A stretch of DNA of 64,000 nucleotides from Candidatus Bathyarchaeota archaeon. Lineage in GTDB: Archaea > Thermoproteota > Bathyarchaeia > Bathyarchaeales > Bathycorpusculaceae. The notes under the pieces are model-generated. The model saw only the letters and a list, made by a program, of their open reading frames with translations, was not told where the DNA came from and did not search any database. Each line of letters starts with the position of its first letter. Positions within the stretch are counted from its first letter, which is position 1. Of the stretch, positions 1-8,216 are shown piece by piece. Both the position numbers and the translations under genes were made by a program. The stretch covers positions 1,116,001 to 1,180,000 of the forward strand of contig JAOZHS010000001.1 of the NCBI GenBank assembly GCA_026014745.1, written 5' to 3'.

Positions 1-1
1 T

Positions 2-1096
2 AAAACCCAAGCCATCAACTTTTCCCTCATAACAGGGCGAACAAAATTTCTGCTCATAACCAAAAACATCAAAAAATACGAGGACGCAGGCTTCCTCAAA
101 GTTTACCGCCTTGGTCCAACCCCCGTCGACGTCGTTAACGGCGCCTGCATTTACACGTTTGGTTCCAGCCCGGAACTTGTGGACCGCATGAAGTTCGCCA
201 GCCTTTACCGCGAAGCAGCCCAGCAGAAGGGCGCCCGCTCGGCTGATGTTTTCCATATTCATGGCGTATGGAAAGACCTCGAATACATCAACCTTGGCAT
301 TTTCCTGAGTCGGCGTTTTCATAAACCGTTGGTTATGACGTTGCATGGCGGCTTTGTGGGTGACCCCAAAGATGGGGGTATGCCGCTTAAGGACCCTGTC
401 ATTAGAAATATTCTTGAACATGATGTGGCGGCGATTACTACGTATTCTAAAGAAATTCTGGGTACTCTGCAGGAGTTGGGCCTAGGCAAAAAAAGCTACT
501 TCATCACCAACTTTGTCGATTCCCCTCACTTCCAAAACCCCGCCGAAACCGCGCCCCGAGACCCCACAATAATCTATGTAGGCAGATTAGAACCCGTGCA
601 GACCCCCGAGATAGTAATCAAAGCATTCAAACAAGCCCACAGTCAATATCCCAACGCAAAACTCATCATGGTAGGCTATGGAAGACTCTTTGAGCATCTC
701 CAGAATTTGATACGGCAACTAAACTTGGAAGGCGCCGTAGCCATGGTGGGCAAACAAACCGATGTGCGACCCTTTCTGTGGCGGAGTGATGTTTTTGTCG
801 CTACCAATTTTGGCTATATCGCCTCATTGGAAGCCATGTCGGCTGGGCTTGCGGTGATAGCACCGAATTTTGGCATCTTAAAAGAAACCATAAACCACGG
901 CTTTAACGGGCTACTCGTCGAGGAGCACGACGTTGACCAGCTTGCAGCGGCTTTAATCCGCTTAATCCATGATGAACCCTTCAGACGGACACTTTCGCAT
1001 AACGCGTTTGAATCCGTCAAAAACTATGACATCCGCGTGATAGCTCCCAAGATGGCGGAAGTATATCAATCCGTATCTAAAAATAATCATCTGTAG
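2..1096 (+). CDS. Glycosyltransferase family 4 (GT-B), 5' end outside window
   Basis: The frame is open from the first base of the window, so the gene begins upstream; about 364 residues are visible. The GTG at 179 is only the first internal start-like codon and not the real start. The C-terminal half carries GT4 hallmarks: a donor-domain strand with VGRLEP near 584, the region LIMVGYG near 662-680, and the nucleotide-sugar loop with SLEAMSAGLAVIAPN followed by KE near 825-890. The N-terminal half has acceptor-domain features such as VFHIHGVWKD and TLHGGF. The family transfers a sugar from an activated donor to a lipid-linked or protein acceptor at the inner face of the membrane. It heads a long co-directional glycan cluster with short gaps (9 bp to the next gene). 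Donor and acceptor cannot be told from sequence alone. Confidence 0.9.
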   Translation, partial: KTQAINFSLITGRTKFLLITKNIKKYEDAGFLKVYRLGPTPVDVVNGACIYTFGSSPELVDRMKFASLYREAAQQKGARSADVFHIHGVWKDLEYINLGIFLSRRFHKPLVMTLHGGFVGDPKDGGMPLKDPVIRNILEHDVAAITTYSKEILGTLQELGLGKKSYFITNFVDSPHFQNPAETAPRDPTIIYVGRLEPVQTPEIVIKAFKQAHSQYPNAKLIMVGYGRLFEHLQNLIRQLNLEGAVAMVGKQTDVRPFLWRSDVFVATNFGYIASLEAMSAGLAVIAPNFGILKETINHGFNGLLVEEHDVDQLAAALIRLIHDEPFRRTLSHNAFESVKNYDIRVIAPKMAEVYQSVSKNNHL

Positions 1097-1105
1097 GCGT
1101 AAAGC

Positions 1106-3208
1106 ATGACGCAACAAAACAGTTTTTCTGGTCAGTTTCTAGCCATAGTGGTAGTTCTGCAGGTCATAATGTATGTAGCCCTGTTCCTAAACTTCACCAT
1201 AGTCCGAGCAGTCATAGGACTATTCTACTTGACATTCATTCCCGGCTTAATCTTCATCAAGCTACTCAAATTTAACTTCGAAACCAGCGAACTCATCGTT
1301 TACGCTGCAGGATTCAGCCTCGCCTTTCTAATGGTGACAGCTCTGGTGCTTAACGGGTTTGGCCCACTGGTGGGAATCACTTTTCCTCTCGCAGCTTTGC
1401 CTCTTTCTTTGGTGGTTAACACTGTGATTTTAGGCGCCGCCGCCATAGCCTACATAAGAAGCACCAACAAAAAAACAGAAACGACACCAAAACCGCTGGG
1501 TTTCCACCCCTCCTACGTTATTTTAACGCTCATACCTGTGTTAAGTGTTATCGGCGCCTACTTCGTCAACACCACTGGCGACAACTTCTACTTAATGCTA
1601 ACAATCATATCCATCGCCGTCGTCTTCATAGTGGGCGTCTTCTACAAAGATTCACCCAAAGTGTACCCCTACGCCATCTTCATGATAGCATTGGCACTCC
1701 TGTTTCAAACCACATTTATCACCAACTACCTCCTATCCTACGGAGGCGACTCGCCTTCAGAATTCTTCGTGTTCCGCACCACCCAAATAAACTCAGTCTG
1801 GGACCCAATCTTTCAAGTTCCCACCGACCTAGGCATGGGCAGATATAACGCCATGCTAAGCGTCACCATCCTCCCCACCGTCTACTCAAACATGCTGGGA
1901 ATTGACGCCACATGGGTCTTCAAACTCGTCTTCCCTCTGCTATTCGCTTTAGTTCCCATAGCCGCATACCTGCTCTGGCAACCCTACATTGGCAAAAAAC
2001 TCGCATTTTTAGCAGCCTTTCTCTTCATGGCACAAAACACTTTCTTCACTGAAATGACTGCCCTCAACCGCCAAATGATTGGCGAACTATTCCTTATCCT
2101 ACTTCTTATGGTTCTGCTCAACAAAACCATCAACCGTAGCACACGGTTTTTGAGCTTCGGCATCTTCGGATTCGCCCTTATAGTTTCCCACTATGCCCTC
2201 GCGGAAATCTTTTTGATATTAATTTTCGTTGCCTGGGCTATTTCCGTGGTTTATCTAAAGCGTCCTAGCCTTAACTTGCAGTTTAGCATGGTGCTCTTCT
2301 TCTCGGTCGCAATGTTAGGCTGGTACATCTACACGTCGGAGGCTGTGGTTTTTGATAGCTTCATGACATTTGGCACATCTGTGCTCAGCCAACTAGGGGG
2401 CTTCTTTGACCCTGCCAGCCGCGGTACAATGGTGCTAACGGGACTGGGGCTAGCTGAGTCACCTTCATTCCTTAATACCATCAGCCGCATGTTCGCCTAT
2501 CTAACGGAGCTCTTCATAGCGTTGGGCCTTTTGGTGCTTCTGCTAAACAAGACAAAGTTCCGATTTGATCGCGACTTCACCGTTTTCAGCATTGTGGCAA
2601 TCATCTTTCTGGTGGCGTTAACGGTTGTACCAGGTTTAGCAAACACACTTAACATGACTCGGTTCTATCATATTCTGCTGATTTTTTTGGCGCCGTTTTG
2701 CATCGTCGGCATATGGACACTCGCAAATTACATGGCTAAGCATCAAAGAACCGTCGTGTTTTCGTTGCTGGTTGTGGTGATTTTAGTACCGTACTTCCTG
2801 TTCCAAACCAGCTTTGCGTACGAGGCTGCAGGCGCTGAAAACTGGAACGTTGCGTTAAGCCTAAGCACCATGGACCCCGTTAAGTTGCATGGTATTCTTG
2901 GGTTTATTGACAGCTACAGCGCCAATAGCGCTAAGTGGGTTTCAAGTAACGCGCCCTTCAATCGTACTATGGCTTCGGATGGAGAAATCTACACGTCTCT
3001 AACCGCGTATGGGCATGTCTACAGAGGCGGAGTGGAAACCCTAAGTAACACTACAGTGCTCGCCCCCGGCGAAATGGCGTATCTGAGTTATCTCAGCATT
3101 AACTATGAGAATCAAGTCTGGAACGGCTCCCTAGTGGCCCCACTGAACCAAACTGACGTGGTCTACTCCAACGGTGGTAGCGTAATCTACTGTGCACCCC
3201 AAAAATAG
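1106..3208 (+). CDS. Large polytopic membrane protein, DUF2206-like (possible GT-C-like)
   Basis: A 700-residue protein with many hydrophobic segments over residues 10-610, starting with a helix around FLAIVVVLQVIMYVALFL, and a final soluble tail of about 90 residues. The N-terminal layout (two helices, a short charged loop with FNFETSE, then several helices) and the size resemble archaeal DUF2206 membrane proteins that sit in glycan or S-layer clusters. Many such proteins look like GT-C oligosaccharide or lipid-linked-sugar transferases, but I see no clear catalytic DxD or EED in a lumenal loop that would prove it. The position between glycosyltransferases supports a role in assembling or transferring a surface glycan. 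Family assignment is from recalled resemblance, so moderate confidence. Confidence 0.7.
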   Translation: MTQQNSFSGQFLAIVVVLQVIMYVALFLNFTIVRAVIGLFYLTFIPGLIFIKLLKFNFETSELIVYAAGFSLAFLMVTALVLNGFGPLVGITFPLAALPLSLVVNTVILGAAAIAYIRSTNKKTETTPKPLGFHPSYVILTLIPVLSVIGAYFVNTTGDNFYLMLTIISIAVVFIVGVFYKDSPKVYPYAIFMIALALLFQTTFITNYLLSYGGDSPSEFFVFRTTQINSVWDPIFQVPTDLGMGRYNAMLSVTILPTVYSNMLGIDATWVFKLVFPLLFALVPIAAYLLWQPYIGKKLAFLAAFLFMAQNTFFTEMTALNRQMIGELFLILLLMVLLNKTINRSTRFLSFGIFGFALIVSHYALAEIFLILIFVAWAISVVYLKRPSLNLQFSMVLFFSVAMLGWYIYTSEAVVFDSFMTFGTSVLSQLGGFFDPASRGTMVLTGLGLAESPSFLNTISRMFAYLTELFIALGLLVLLLNKTKFRFDRDFTVFSIVAIIFLVALTVVPGLANTLNMTRFYHILLIFLAPFCIVGIWTLANYMAKHQRTVVFSLLVVVILVPYFLFQTSFAYEAAGAENWNVALSLSTMDPVKLHGILGFIDSYSANSAKWVSSNAPFNRTMASDGEIYTSLTAYGHVYRGGVETLSNTTVLAPGEMAYLSYLSINYENQVWNGSLVAPLNQTDVVYSNGGSVIYCAPQK

Positions 3209-3261
3209 TTGCAGTAAATTCTTTTTCCAGAAAAACGCGACCCCAAAGGAGGCAACCGCGA

Positions 3262-3951
3262 ACGCTAAACCGTGACAGATTAGAAGAAACACTAAAATGG
3301 AGACTCATCGACCCCCTATTTGCGGGGTTTGAGCGTGCCAAACTCAAAAACAAGGATTTCTCCATCATCGGCAACAACTGCGTCATCGGTGGCATGTACC
3401 ACAAATTCGGCTTAAACTTCACGTCCCCCACGGTTTGGTCATTTTTTTATCCCCAAGACTACATGCGTTTCCTTGAAAACCTCGACTGGTACCTAAAACA
3501 AAAAATGCAATTCACAAAAACATCAAAGCATCCCACAGCGTCAAAACTCAAAGAACTAGTGCACCGCGATTACCCCATCGGCGTTTTAGGGGGCGACGTA
3601 GAAATCCACTTTCTCCACTACGTCACTGAAGCTGAGGCAGCCGAGAAATGGAGCCGACGCGCCAAACGGGTAAACTTTAGCAATCTCTTTGTGGTGTTCT
3701 CAGACGCAGAAGAGGGCTTTAGTGAACAGTTGCTGGAGCGATATGAGAATTTACCATTTGAGAACAAGGTGTTCTTTTCTTCTAAACCCCGCCCTGGCTG
3801 CAAATCCGCCGTTTTCATTGAAGAGTATGCTCAGCGGCAGGGCGTTTTGGATTCAACGCGGAACCGAAAATACGAGAAATACCTTGATTTAGTGAAGTGG
3901 CTAAACGGCGAAGAAAATTACCGTAAAAATGAACGGAACCGTGGAAGCTGA
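3262..3951 (+). CDS. DUF1919 family protein (exopolysaccharide-associated), probable ACG start
   Basis: The DUF1919 signature is clear: SIIGNNCVIGG, then SPTVWSFF, then a central block with EIHFLHYVTEAEAAEKWSRR and NLFVVFSD. The family is found in polysaccharide clusters and is often described as putative acyltransferase; its chemistry is not established. The first ATG (3394) lies inside the conserved core, after the NNC motif, so it cannot be the start. The frame is open back to a stop at 3178 with no ATG, GTG or TTG. A strong ribosome site, AAAGGAGG at 3245-3252, is followed nine bases later by ACG at 3262, giving a 229-residue product of normal family length. The gene abuts the next one directly (TGA then ATG). 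Confidence 0.75.
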   Translation, partial: TLNRDRLEETLKWRLIDPLFAGFERAKLKNKDFSIIGNNCVIGGMYHKFGLNFTSPTVWSFFYPQDYMRFLENLDWYLKQKMQFTKTSKHPTASKLKELVHRDYPIGVLGGDVEIHFLHYVTEAEAAEKWSRRAKRVNFSNLFVVFSDAEEGFSEQLLERYENLPFENKVFFSSKPRPGCKSAVFIEEYAQRQGVLDSTRNRKYEKYLDLVKWLNGEENYRKNERNRGS

Positions 3952-5013
3952 ATGAATTGTGCATACGGAAACTGCTGGGTAACAATTGTTATTCCAACCT
4001 TCAAACGTGCAGATATACTGCCGTATCTGCTTGCAGCTCTGGAGCGGCAGACCTACCGTAGTTTTGACGTAGTTGTGGTAGTTAAGCCATCAGGAGACGG
4101 AACCGAAGCTGTACTTACCGCTGCAAAAGAATACCTCAAACTGAAAATGGTTACGCAATCCAGCGGGCATATCGTGGATGGCTACTTTTTAGGCGTCAAA
4201 GAATCCACTGGCGACATCGTGGCGTTCCTTGACGATGATGCTATTCCCGCGGATGATTGGCTTGAAGAAACCGTGAAAATCTTTTGCGGCAGCGACGTCT
4301 CCGCGGTCACTGGCGACTCCTTTCCCGTACTGCTCCAACCGAATGGGCTGCAAATCATCCAAGAAACCGAATTACCCACCGTCATGTCACCATACGAATT
4401 CGCCTGGTTTGGTCCCCCAATAAAGGGATTAGAAGACTACAAAAATGCAGTAGCAGTCTCAGGAATAGTCTATGAACGCGGCAACAACGCTTACTGGCGC
4501 AAACATGGCTGCATCAAAGCGTTGCTTCGGGGTCCCTCGATGGCGATTTCAGGTGAGGTGCTACGGGGCATCGCTTTGCGGGGCGAGTGGATTTTGGGCT
4601 GCGCATGGGAAATGGTTTTAGGCTGGCACATCTGGAAACGCGGGTACAAGCTCATTTTTAGCCCCGACGTCAAAGTCTATCATATCGTGCATGGTCGAAC
4701 CAGCAGCCGCGACTACCTTAGCCCCCGTACGGATCTGCTTTGGGCGGTGGAGGCGGAACTGCTCTTTTATCGGCTATATGGCGAGGAGCCTCAGCTCTCT
4801 GTGCATCACAAGTTCCGAGCCGACATCTTTCGGGTTCTTCACAGTTTAAAGTACCTAAAAACAAACCCAGCGTATAATCTACGCAAAATCGAGGGCTTAG
4901 TATTCGCTAACTTAATCGGTGCAAAATGGTTGCTGTACAAGAAACTCGGCGTTGCCTACTCGCCGATAGCTGACTTAAATCGGTTTAAACCCAAAAAAAC
5001 CCAAAAACGGTAA
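3952..5013 (+). CDS. Glycosyltransferase family 2 (GT-A)
   Basis: A 353-residue inverting GT2-type transferase. Residues 8-20 (WVTIVIPTFKRAD) form the first Rossmann strand, and FLDDDAIPADDW near residues 91-102 holds the DxD-like metal and sugar-nucleotide site. A later WEMVLGWHIWKRGYKL segment corresponds to the acceptor-side catalytic region. There are no membrane helices, so it should act at the cytosolic membrane face. The start codon directly follows the upstream stop, so translation is probably coupled. Sugar specificity is unknown. Confidence 0.88.
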   Translation: MNCAYGNCWVTIVIPTFKRADILPYLLAALERQTYRSFDVVVVVKPSGDGTEAVLTAAKEYLKLKMVTQSSGHIVDGYFLGVKESTGDIVAFLDDDAIPADDWLEETVKIFCGSDVSAVTGDSFPVLLQPNGLQIIQETELPTVMSPYEFAWFGPPIKGLEDYKNAVAVSGIVYERGNNAYWRKHGCIKALLRGPSMAISGEVLRGIALRGEWILGCAWEMVLGWHIWKRGYKLIFSPDVKVYHIVHGRTSSRDYLSPRTDLLWAVEAELLFYRLYGEEPQLSVHHKFRADIFRVLHSLKYLKTNPAYNLRKIEGLVFANLIGAKWLLYKKLGVAYSPIADLNRFKPKKTQKR

Positions 5014-5023
5014 GTGCTTTTTT

Positions 5024-6091
5024 TTGCAAGACGAGTATCCATTGGTTTCCATTGTGATTCTTAATTATAATGGAAATGGCTGCATCAAAGACTGCCTGCA
5101 ATCGGTGTTAGCTACGCGTTACCCCAACTTTGAGGTGGTGCTTGTGGACAATGCGTCTAAGGACGGCAGCTTAGAAGCTGCTGAGACCGCTTTTGGCAAC
5201 AATCCTTTGGTGCAGTTTGTGAAGAATCCGGTGAATGTAGGGTTTAGCGGCGGCAACAACATCGGCTACGCACACTCTCACGGCGCCTACATTGTTTTCT
5301 TAAATAACGACACTGTCGTGGACCCTGAATGGCTCACCCCTTTGGTGGATGCAATGCGAAATGACGCCTCTATTGGTCTCGCACAAAGTCTAATCCTAAA
5401 TATCGATGGCCAAACCGTGCAGACCGCGGGGTGGCTCTATAGCGATTACCTCATAGAGAAGTACCAGCTTGCAAAAGATCAACCTGCTGCTCAACATTTT
5501 TTGCCTATCTTTGAGATCTCCTTTGTCTGCGGCGCCTCAATGATGATACGACGATCCATCGCGGAGGAGATGGGTCTTTTTGATGTATCGATGCCCTTCT
5601 TCTATGATGATACTTTGCTTTCGCTTAAGACTTGGTTGGCGCAGAAAAGAGTTGTCACGGTTTCAGCTAGCAAAATCCGCCACATCGGCGGAGCAACCAA
5701 CGTCTGGAAAATTCGCTTCACCACCTATCACCTCAGAAAATCCAACCTCACCCTGCTCCTCGACATTTACCCCAAACTCCGCGACTTCGCCAGTGCCCTG
5801 TTAATCAACCTGCTTTACTTGTCAAGTAGTACCGTGTTTATGCTAAAAGACGGCAACGTAGCTGCTGTGTTAGGAAACTTTGATGCGCTGAAGTGGGGCT
5901 TGGCGCATTTTAGGTTTCTTTGGCGCAACCGCGTGAATCATCAGTCTCGGGCGAAGATTTCGGCGCAGGCGCTAAAAGACAGTTTTGTGCGGATTCGGAT
6001 TCCTGTGCCCTTCTATTTCTTGCCCTCCAAGCTTAGCAGTCGCCACTTGGCGGCGGCAGTGACACGGCACGAAAACGCCGTAATATGTTAA
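5024..6091 (+). CDS. Glycosyltransferase family 2, rhamnosyltransferase-like
   Basis: A 355-residue GT2 protein with a TTG start. Typical blocks are LVSIVILNYNGNGCIKDCLQS (residues 7-27), VVLVDNASKDGS, the donor motif NVGFSGGNNIGYAHS and the metal site FLNNDTVVDPEWL near residues 93-105. This pattern is that of the WbbL-like group, many members of which transfer rhamnose or other deoxysugars; specificity cannot be fixed here. A GASMMIRR motif and the downstream DVSMPFFYDD segment fit the acceptor-side helices and catalytic base. It lies 10 bp after another GT2 gene in the same operon. Confidence 0.88.
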   Translation: MQDEYPLVSIVILNYNGNGCIKDCLQSVLATRYPNFEVVLVDNASKDGSLEAAETAFGNNPLVQFVKNPVNVGFSGGNNIGYAHSHGAYIVFLNNDTVVDPEWLTPLVDAMRNDASIGLAQSLILNIDGQTVQTAGWLYSDYLIEKYQLAKDQPAAQHFLPIFEISFVCGASMMIRRSIAEEMGLFDVSMPFFYDDTLLSLKTWLAQKRVVTVSASKIRHIGGATNVWKIRFTTYHLRKSNLTLLLDIYPKLRDFASALLINLLYLSSSTVFMLKDGNVAAVLGNFDALKWGLAHFRFLWRNRVNHQSRAKISAQALKDSFVRIRIPVPFYFLPSKLSSRHLAAAVTRHENAVIC

Positions 6092-6100
6092 CTTTTTCTG

Positions 6101-6556
6101 GTGAATGATGAAATGCAGCAGTTGGAAGTATGCAGTGCACTGGATAAGTGCAAAATCGTGAATTTCCCCAAAATCACCGATTACCGCGGCAACCTCTCCT
6201 TCATAGAAGAAAACAACCAAATCCCGTTTGAAATCAAACGCGTCTATTACCTCTACGATGTTCCAAGCGGCGCCACAAGAGGCGGACACGCCCACAAAGA
6301 ACTCCAACAAGTTATCATAGCCCTCAGCGGCAGCTTCACCGTTATCCTTGACGACGGGTTTAGACGCCGCAGATTCTTCCTCAACCGACCCCACTACGGT
6401 CTCTACATTCCTCCGCTGATTTGGCGTGAGCTCAAAAACTTCTCTTCCAACTCAGTTGCGCTCTCGCTTGTTTCGGAAGTTTACAAGGAATCCGATTACA
6501 TGCGGGATTATGCAGTTTTTAAGAAGATGGCGCACAATGGCTGGCAAATGTCCTAA
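6101..6556 (+). CDS. FdtA/QdtA-like sugar 3,4-ketoisomerase (WxcM-like cupin)
   Basis: A 151-residue single-domain cupin with a GTG start. Diagnostic blocks are KITDYRGNLSFIEE, IKRVYYLYDVPSGATRGGHAHKELQQ (the paired His of the active site), SGSFTVILDDG and the PHYGLYIPPLIWRELKNFS stretch. These match dTDP-4-keto-6-deoxyhexose 3,4-ketoisomerases such as FdtA, QdtA and Tyl1a, which move the keto group from C4 to C3 before amination. The next gene is a PglD-like acyltransferase, as in FdtA/FdtC and QdtA/QdtC pairs. The usual aminotransferase partner (FdtB type) is not in the window. The C-terminus overlaps the next gene by 20 bp. Confidence 0.88.
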   Translation: MNDEMQQLEVCSALDKCKIVNFPKITDYRGNLSFIEENNQIPFEIKRVYYLYDVPSGATRGGHAHKELQQVIIALSGSFTVILDDGFRRRRFFLNRPHYGLYIPPLIWRELKNFSSNSVALSLVSEVYKESDYMRDYAVFKKMAHNGWQMS

Positions 6557-7232
6557 ACAGAAACTAGTAATCATAGGCGACGGCGAAACCGCAGAGTTAG
6601 CCCATAACTACTTCGCAGCCGACACCGACTTTGAGGTAGTGGGGTTCAGCGTGGAGGGTGCCTATCTAAAGAAGCAAACACTGCTTGGGTTACCTGTGGT
6701 GCCTCTTGAATCCGTCCAAGACGTCTTTTGCCCCCAAACCCACCGCGCCTTTGTAGCAGTCTCATTTACCCAGCTTAACAGGCTTCGACGCCGGCTCCTA
6801 AACATTGTAAAAGCCAAAGGCTACCCAATCTGCAGCTACATCAGCCCCAAAGCCTACATTGGCACACAAACCGAAATTGGAGAAAACAGCTTCATACTCG
6901 AAGGTGCAATCATACAGCGGGGTGCCAAACTCGGCGATAACGTGACTATTTGGAGTGGCAGCTTTATTGGTCACCGCTCAACGGTTGCTGCGGATTGTTT
7001 TGTAGGGGCGCATGTGGCGGTTTCTGGTTTTTGCACTGTGGGGGCAGGCTGTTTTTTGGGGGTAAACTCCTGTTTGGCGGCGAGCGTAAAAATCGCAGAG
7101 AACTGCGTGATTGGTGCAGGGGCTGTTGTGATTTCTGATACTGAGGCAGCCAAAGTTTACGTGGGCAACCCCGCAAAATCGCTGTCTAACCGAAGCGTCG
7201 AAGATTTCATTTCGGGAGAAGAAGCCATTTGA
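6537..7232 (+). CDS. PglD-like sugar O/N-acyltransferase (left-handed beta-helix)
   Basis: About 231 residues from the ATG at 6537; the longer frame from 6426 is rejected because its extra 37 residues only shadow the upstream gene. The N-terminus KLVIIGDGETAELAHNYF is the Rossmann-like PglD_N domain. The C-terminal two-thirds is hexapeptide repeats (IGTQTEIGENSFILEGAII, AKLGDNVTIWSGSFIGH, VGAHVAVSG, VIGAGAVVISD) ending with YVGNPAKSL, typical of trimeric acetyl-CoA-dependent transferases. The His of the SFIGHRS turn fits the usual catalytic base. It probably acylates the amino sugar formed downstream of the neighbouring ketoisomerase. Confidence 0.85.
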   Translation: MAGKCPKQKLVIIGDGETAELAHNYFAADTDFEVVGFSVEGAYLKKQTLLGLPVVPLESVQDVFCPQTHRAFVAVSFTQLNRLRRRLLNIVKAKGYPICSYISPKAYIGTQTEIGENSFILEGAIIQRGAKLGDNVTIWSGSFIGHRSTVAADCFVGAHVAVSGFCTVGAGCFLGVNSCLAASVKIAENCVIGAGAVVISDTEAAKVYVGNPAKSLSNRSVEDFISGEEAI

Positions 7233-8203
7233 CTCTTGAACAGCCGCAGCATTGTAAAGCAGGCAAAACTGTCTGGGTAGCCCAGTACCAGCCTAAGGAC
7301 AGCGAGGACTGGAACAGGTTTGTCGCAGCCTCCAAAAACGGCGTGTTTCTCTTCAACCGTAACTACATGGACTACCACGCTGACCGATTCAAAGACCATT
7401 CATTGCTGTTTTTTAGGGGCAGTAAACTGGTTGCGTTGATGCCTGCGAACTTGCTGGGGGATGTGCTGCAGAGTCATGGCGGCTTAACGTTTGGCGGGGT
7501 AATCTCAGGGTTTGAAATGACACAAGAGCTAATGCTGCAAGTCTTCGATGCGCTCAGGGCGCACTGCAGAGACCAAGGCATAGCTGAAGTGACGTATAAG
7601 GTGGTTCCCTACATTTACCATTCTGCCCCCGCAGACGAAGACCTCTACGCGCTATTTCGCAACGATGCCACGCTGGTTGCCCGCCAGGTATCTTCAGCAA
7701 TTCCTTATCCTCAGCCCCGCGCGTTTGATCACAGCCGCCAAGATAACCTCAGAAAAGCCCGCAGAAACGGCTTGGTTGTGGAGCAAAGCACTGATTTTGA
7801 GGGATTCATGCAAATAGCCAATGAAACGCTGGTATCTCGTCACGGCGTTAGACCTGTGCACTCTGTAGCGGAAATTAAGCTATTGAGCAGTCGTTTTCCT
7901 GAAAGCATCAGATTATTTGGCTCCTTTAAGGACAATGCTATGTTGGCGGGGGTAGTCATGTATGAAAGTACAAACGTTGCCCACATGCAGTACGCCGCGA
8001 ACTCCAAGGAAGGCTGGAACATCGGGGCACAAGACATAATCGAAGATTACCTCATCAACAGTCATTACAAGAACAAGAGATTCTTTGATTTTGGTATCTC
8101 TACCGAGCAGGCGGGGCAACTGCTAAACACTGGGTTAATTGGTCGAAAAGAAAAGTTTGGTGCAAGCGCCGTAATGTATGACGTTTACCGCATGACGCCC
8201 TAA
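7229..8203 (+). CDS. FemAB/GNAT-like acyltransferase
   Basis: A 324-residue protein whose TTG start overlaps the upstream stop by 4 bp, so translation is probably coupled. The first half (WNRFVAASKNGVFLFNRNYMDYH) and the second half (NLRKARRNGLVVEQS, GVVMYESTNVAHMQYAANSKEGWNIGAQD, FDFGISTEQ) fit the two GNAT-like halves of the FemAB or Acetyltransf_6 superfamily. Such proteins in glycan clusters add acyl or aminoacyl groups to sugars or lipid-linked intermediates. No membrane helix is seen. The substrate is unknown; placement after a ketoisomerase and PglD-like enzyme suggests decoration of the same sugar. Confidence 0.75.
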   Translation: MTLEQPQHCKAGKTVWVAQYQPKDSEDWNRFVAASKNGVFLFNRNYMDYHADRFKDHSLLFFRGSKLVALMPANLLGDVLQSHGGLTFGGVISGFEMTQELMLQVFDALRAHCRDQGIAEVTYKVVPYIYHSAPADEDLYALFRNDATLVARQVSSAIPYPQPRAFDHSRQDNLRKARRNGLVVEQSTDFEGFMQIANETLVSRHGVRPVHSVAEIKLLSSRFPESIRLFGSFKDNAMLAGVVMYESTNVAHMQYAANSKEGWNIGAQDIIEDYLINSHYKNKRFFDFGISTEQAGQLLNTGLIGRKEKFGASAVMYDVYRMTP

Positions 8204-8216
8204 GGAGGCGTATTGT

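Noticed and set aside
3394-3951. 185-residue version of the DUF1919 protein from the first ATG
   Set aside because: It would remove the conserved NNC motif of the family, which lies just upstream in the same open frame.
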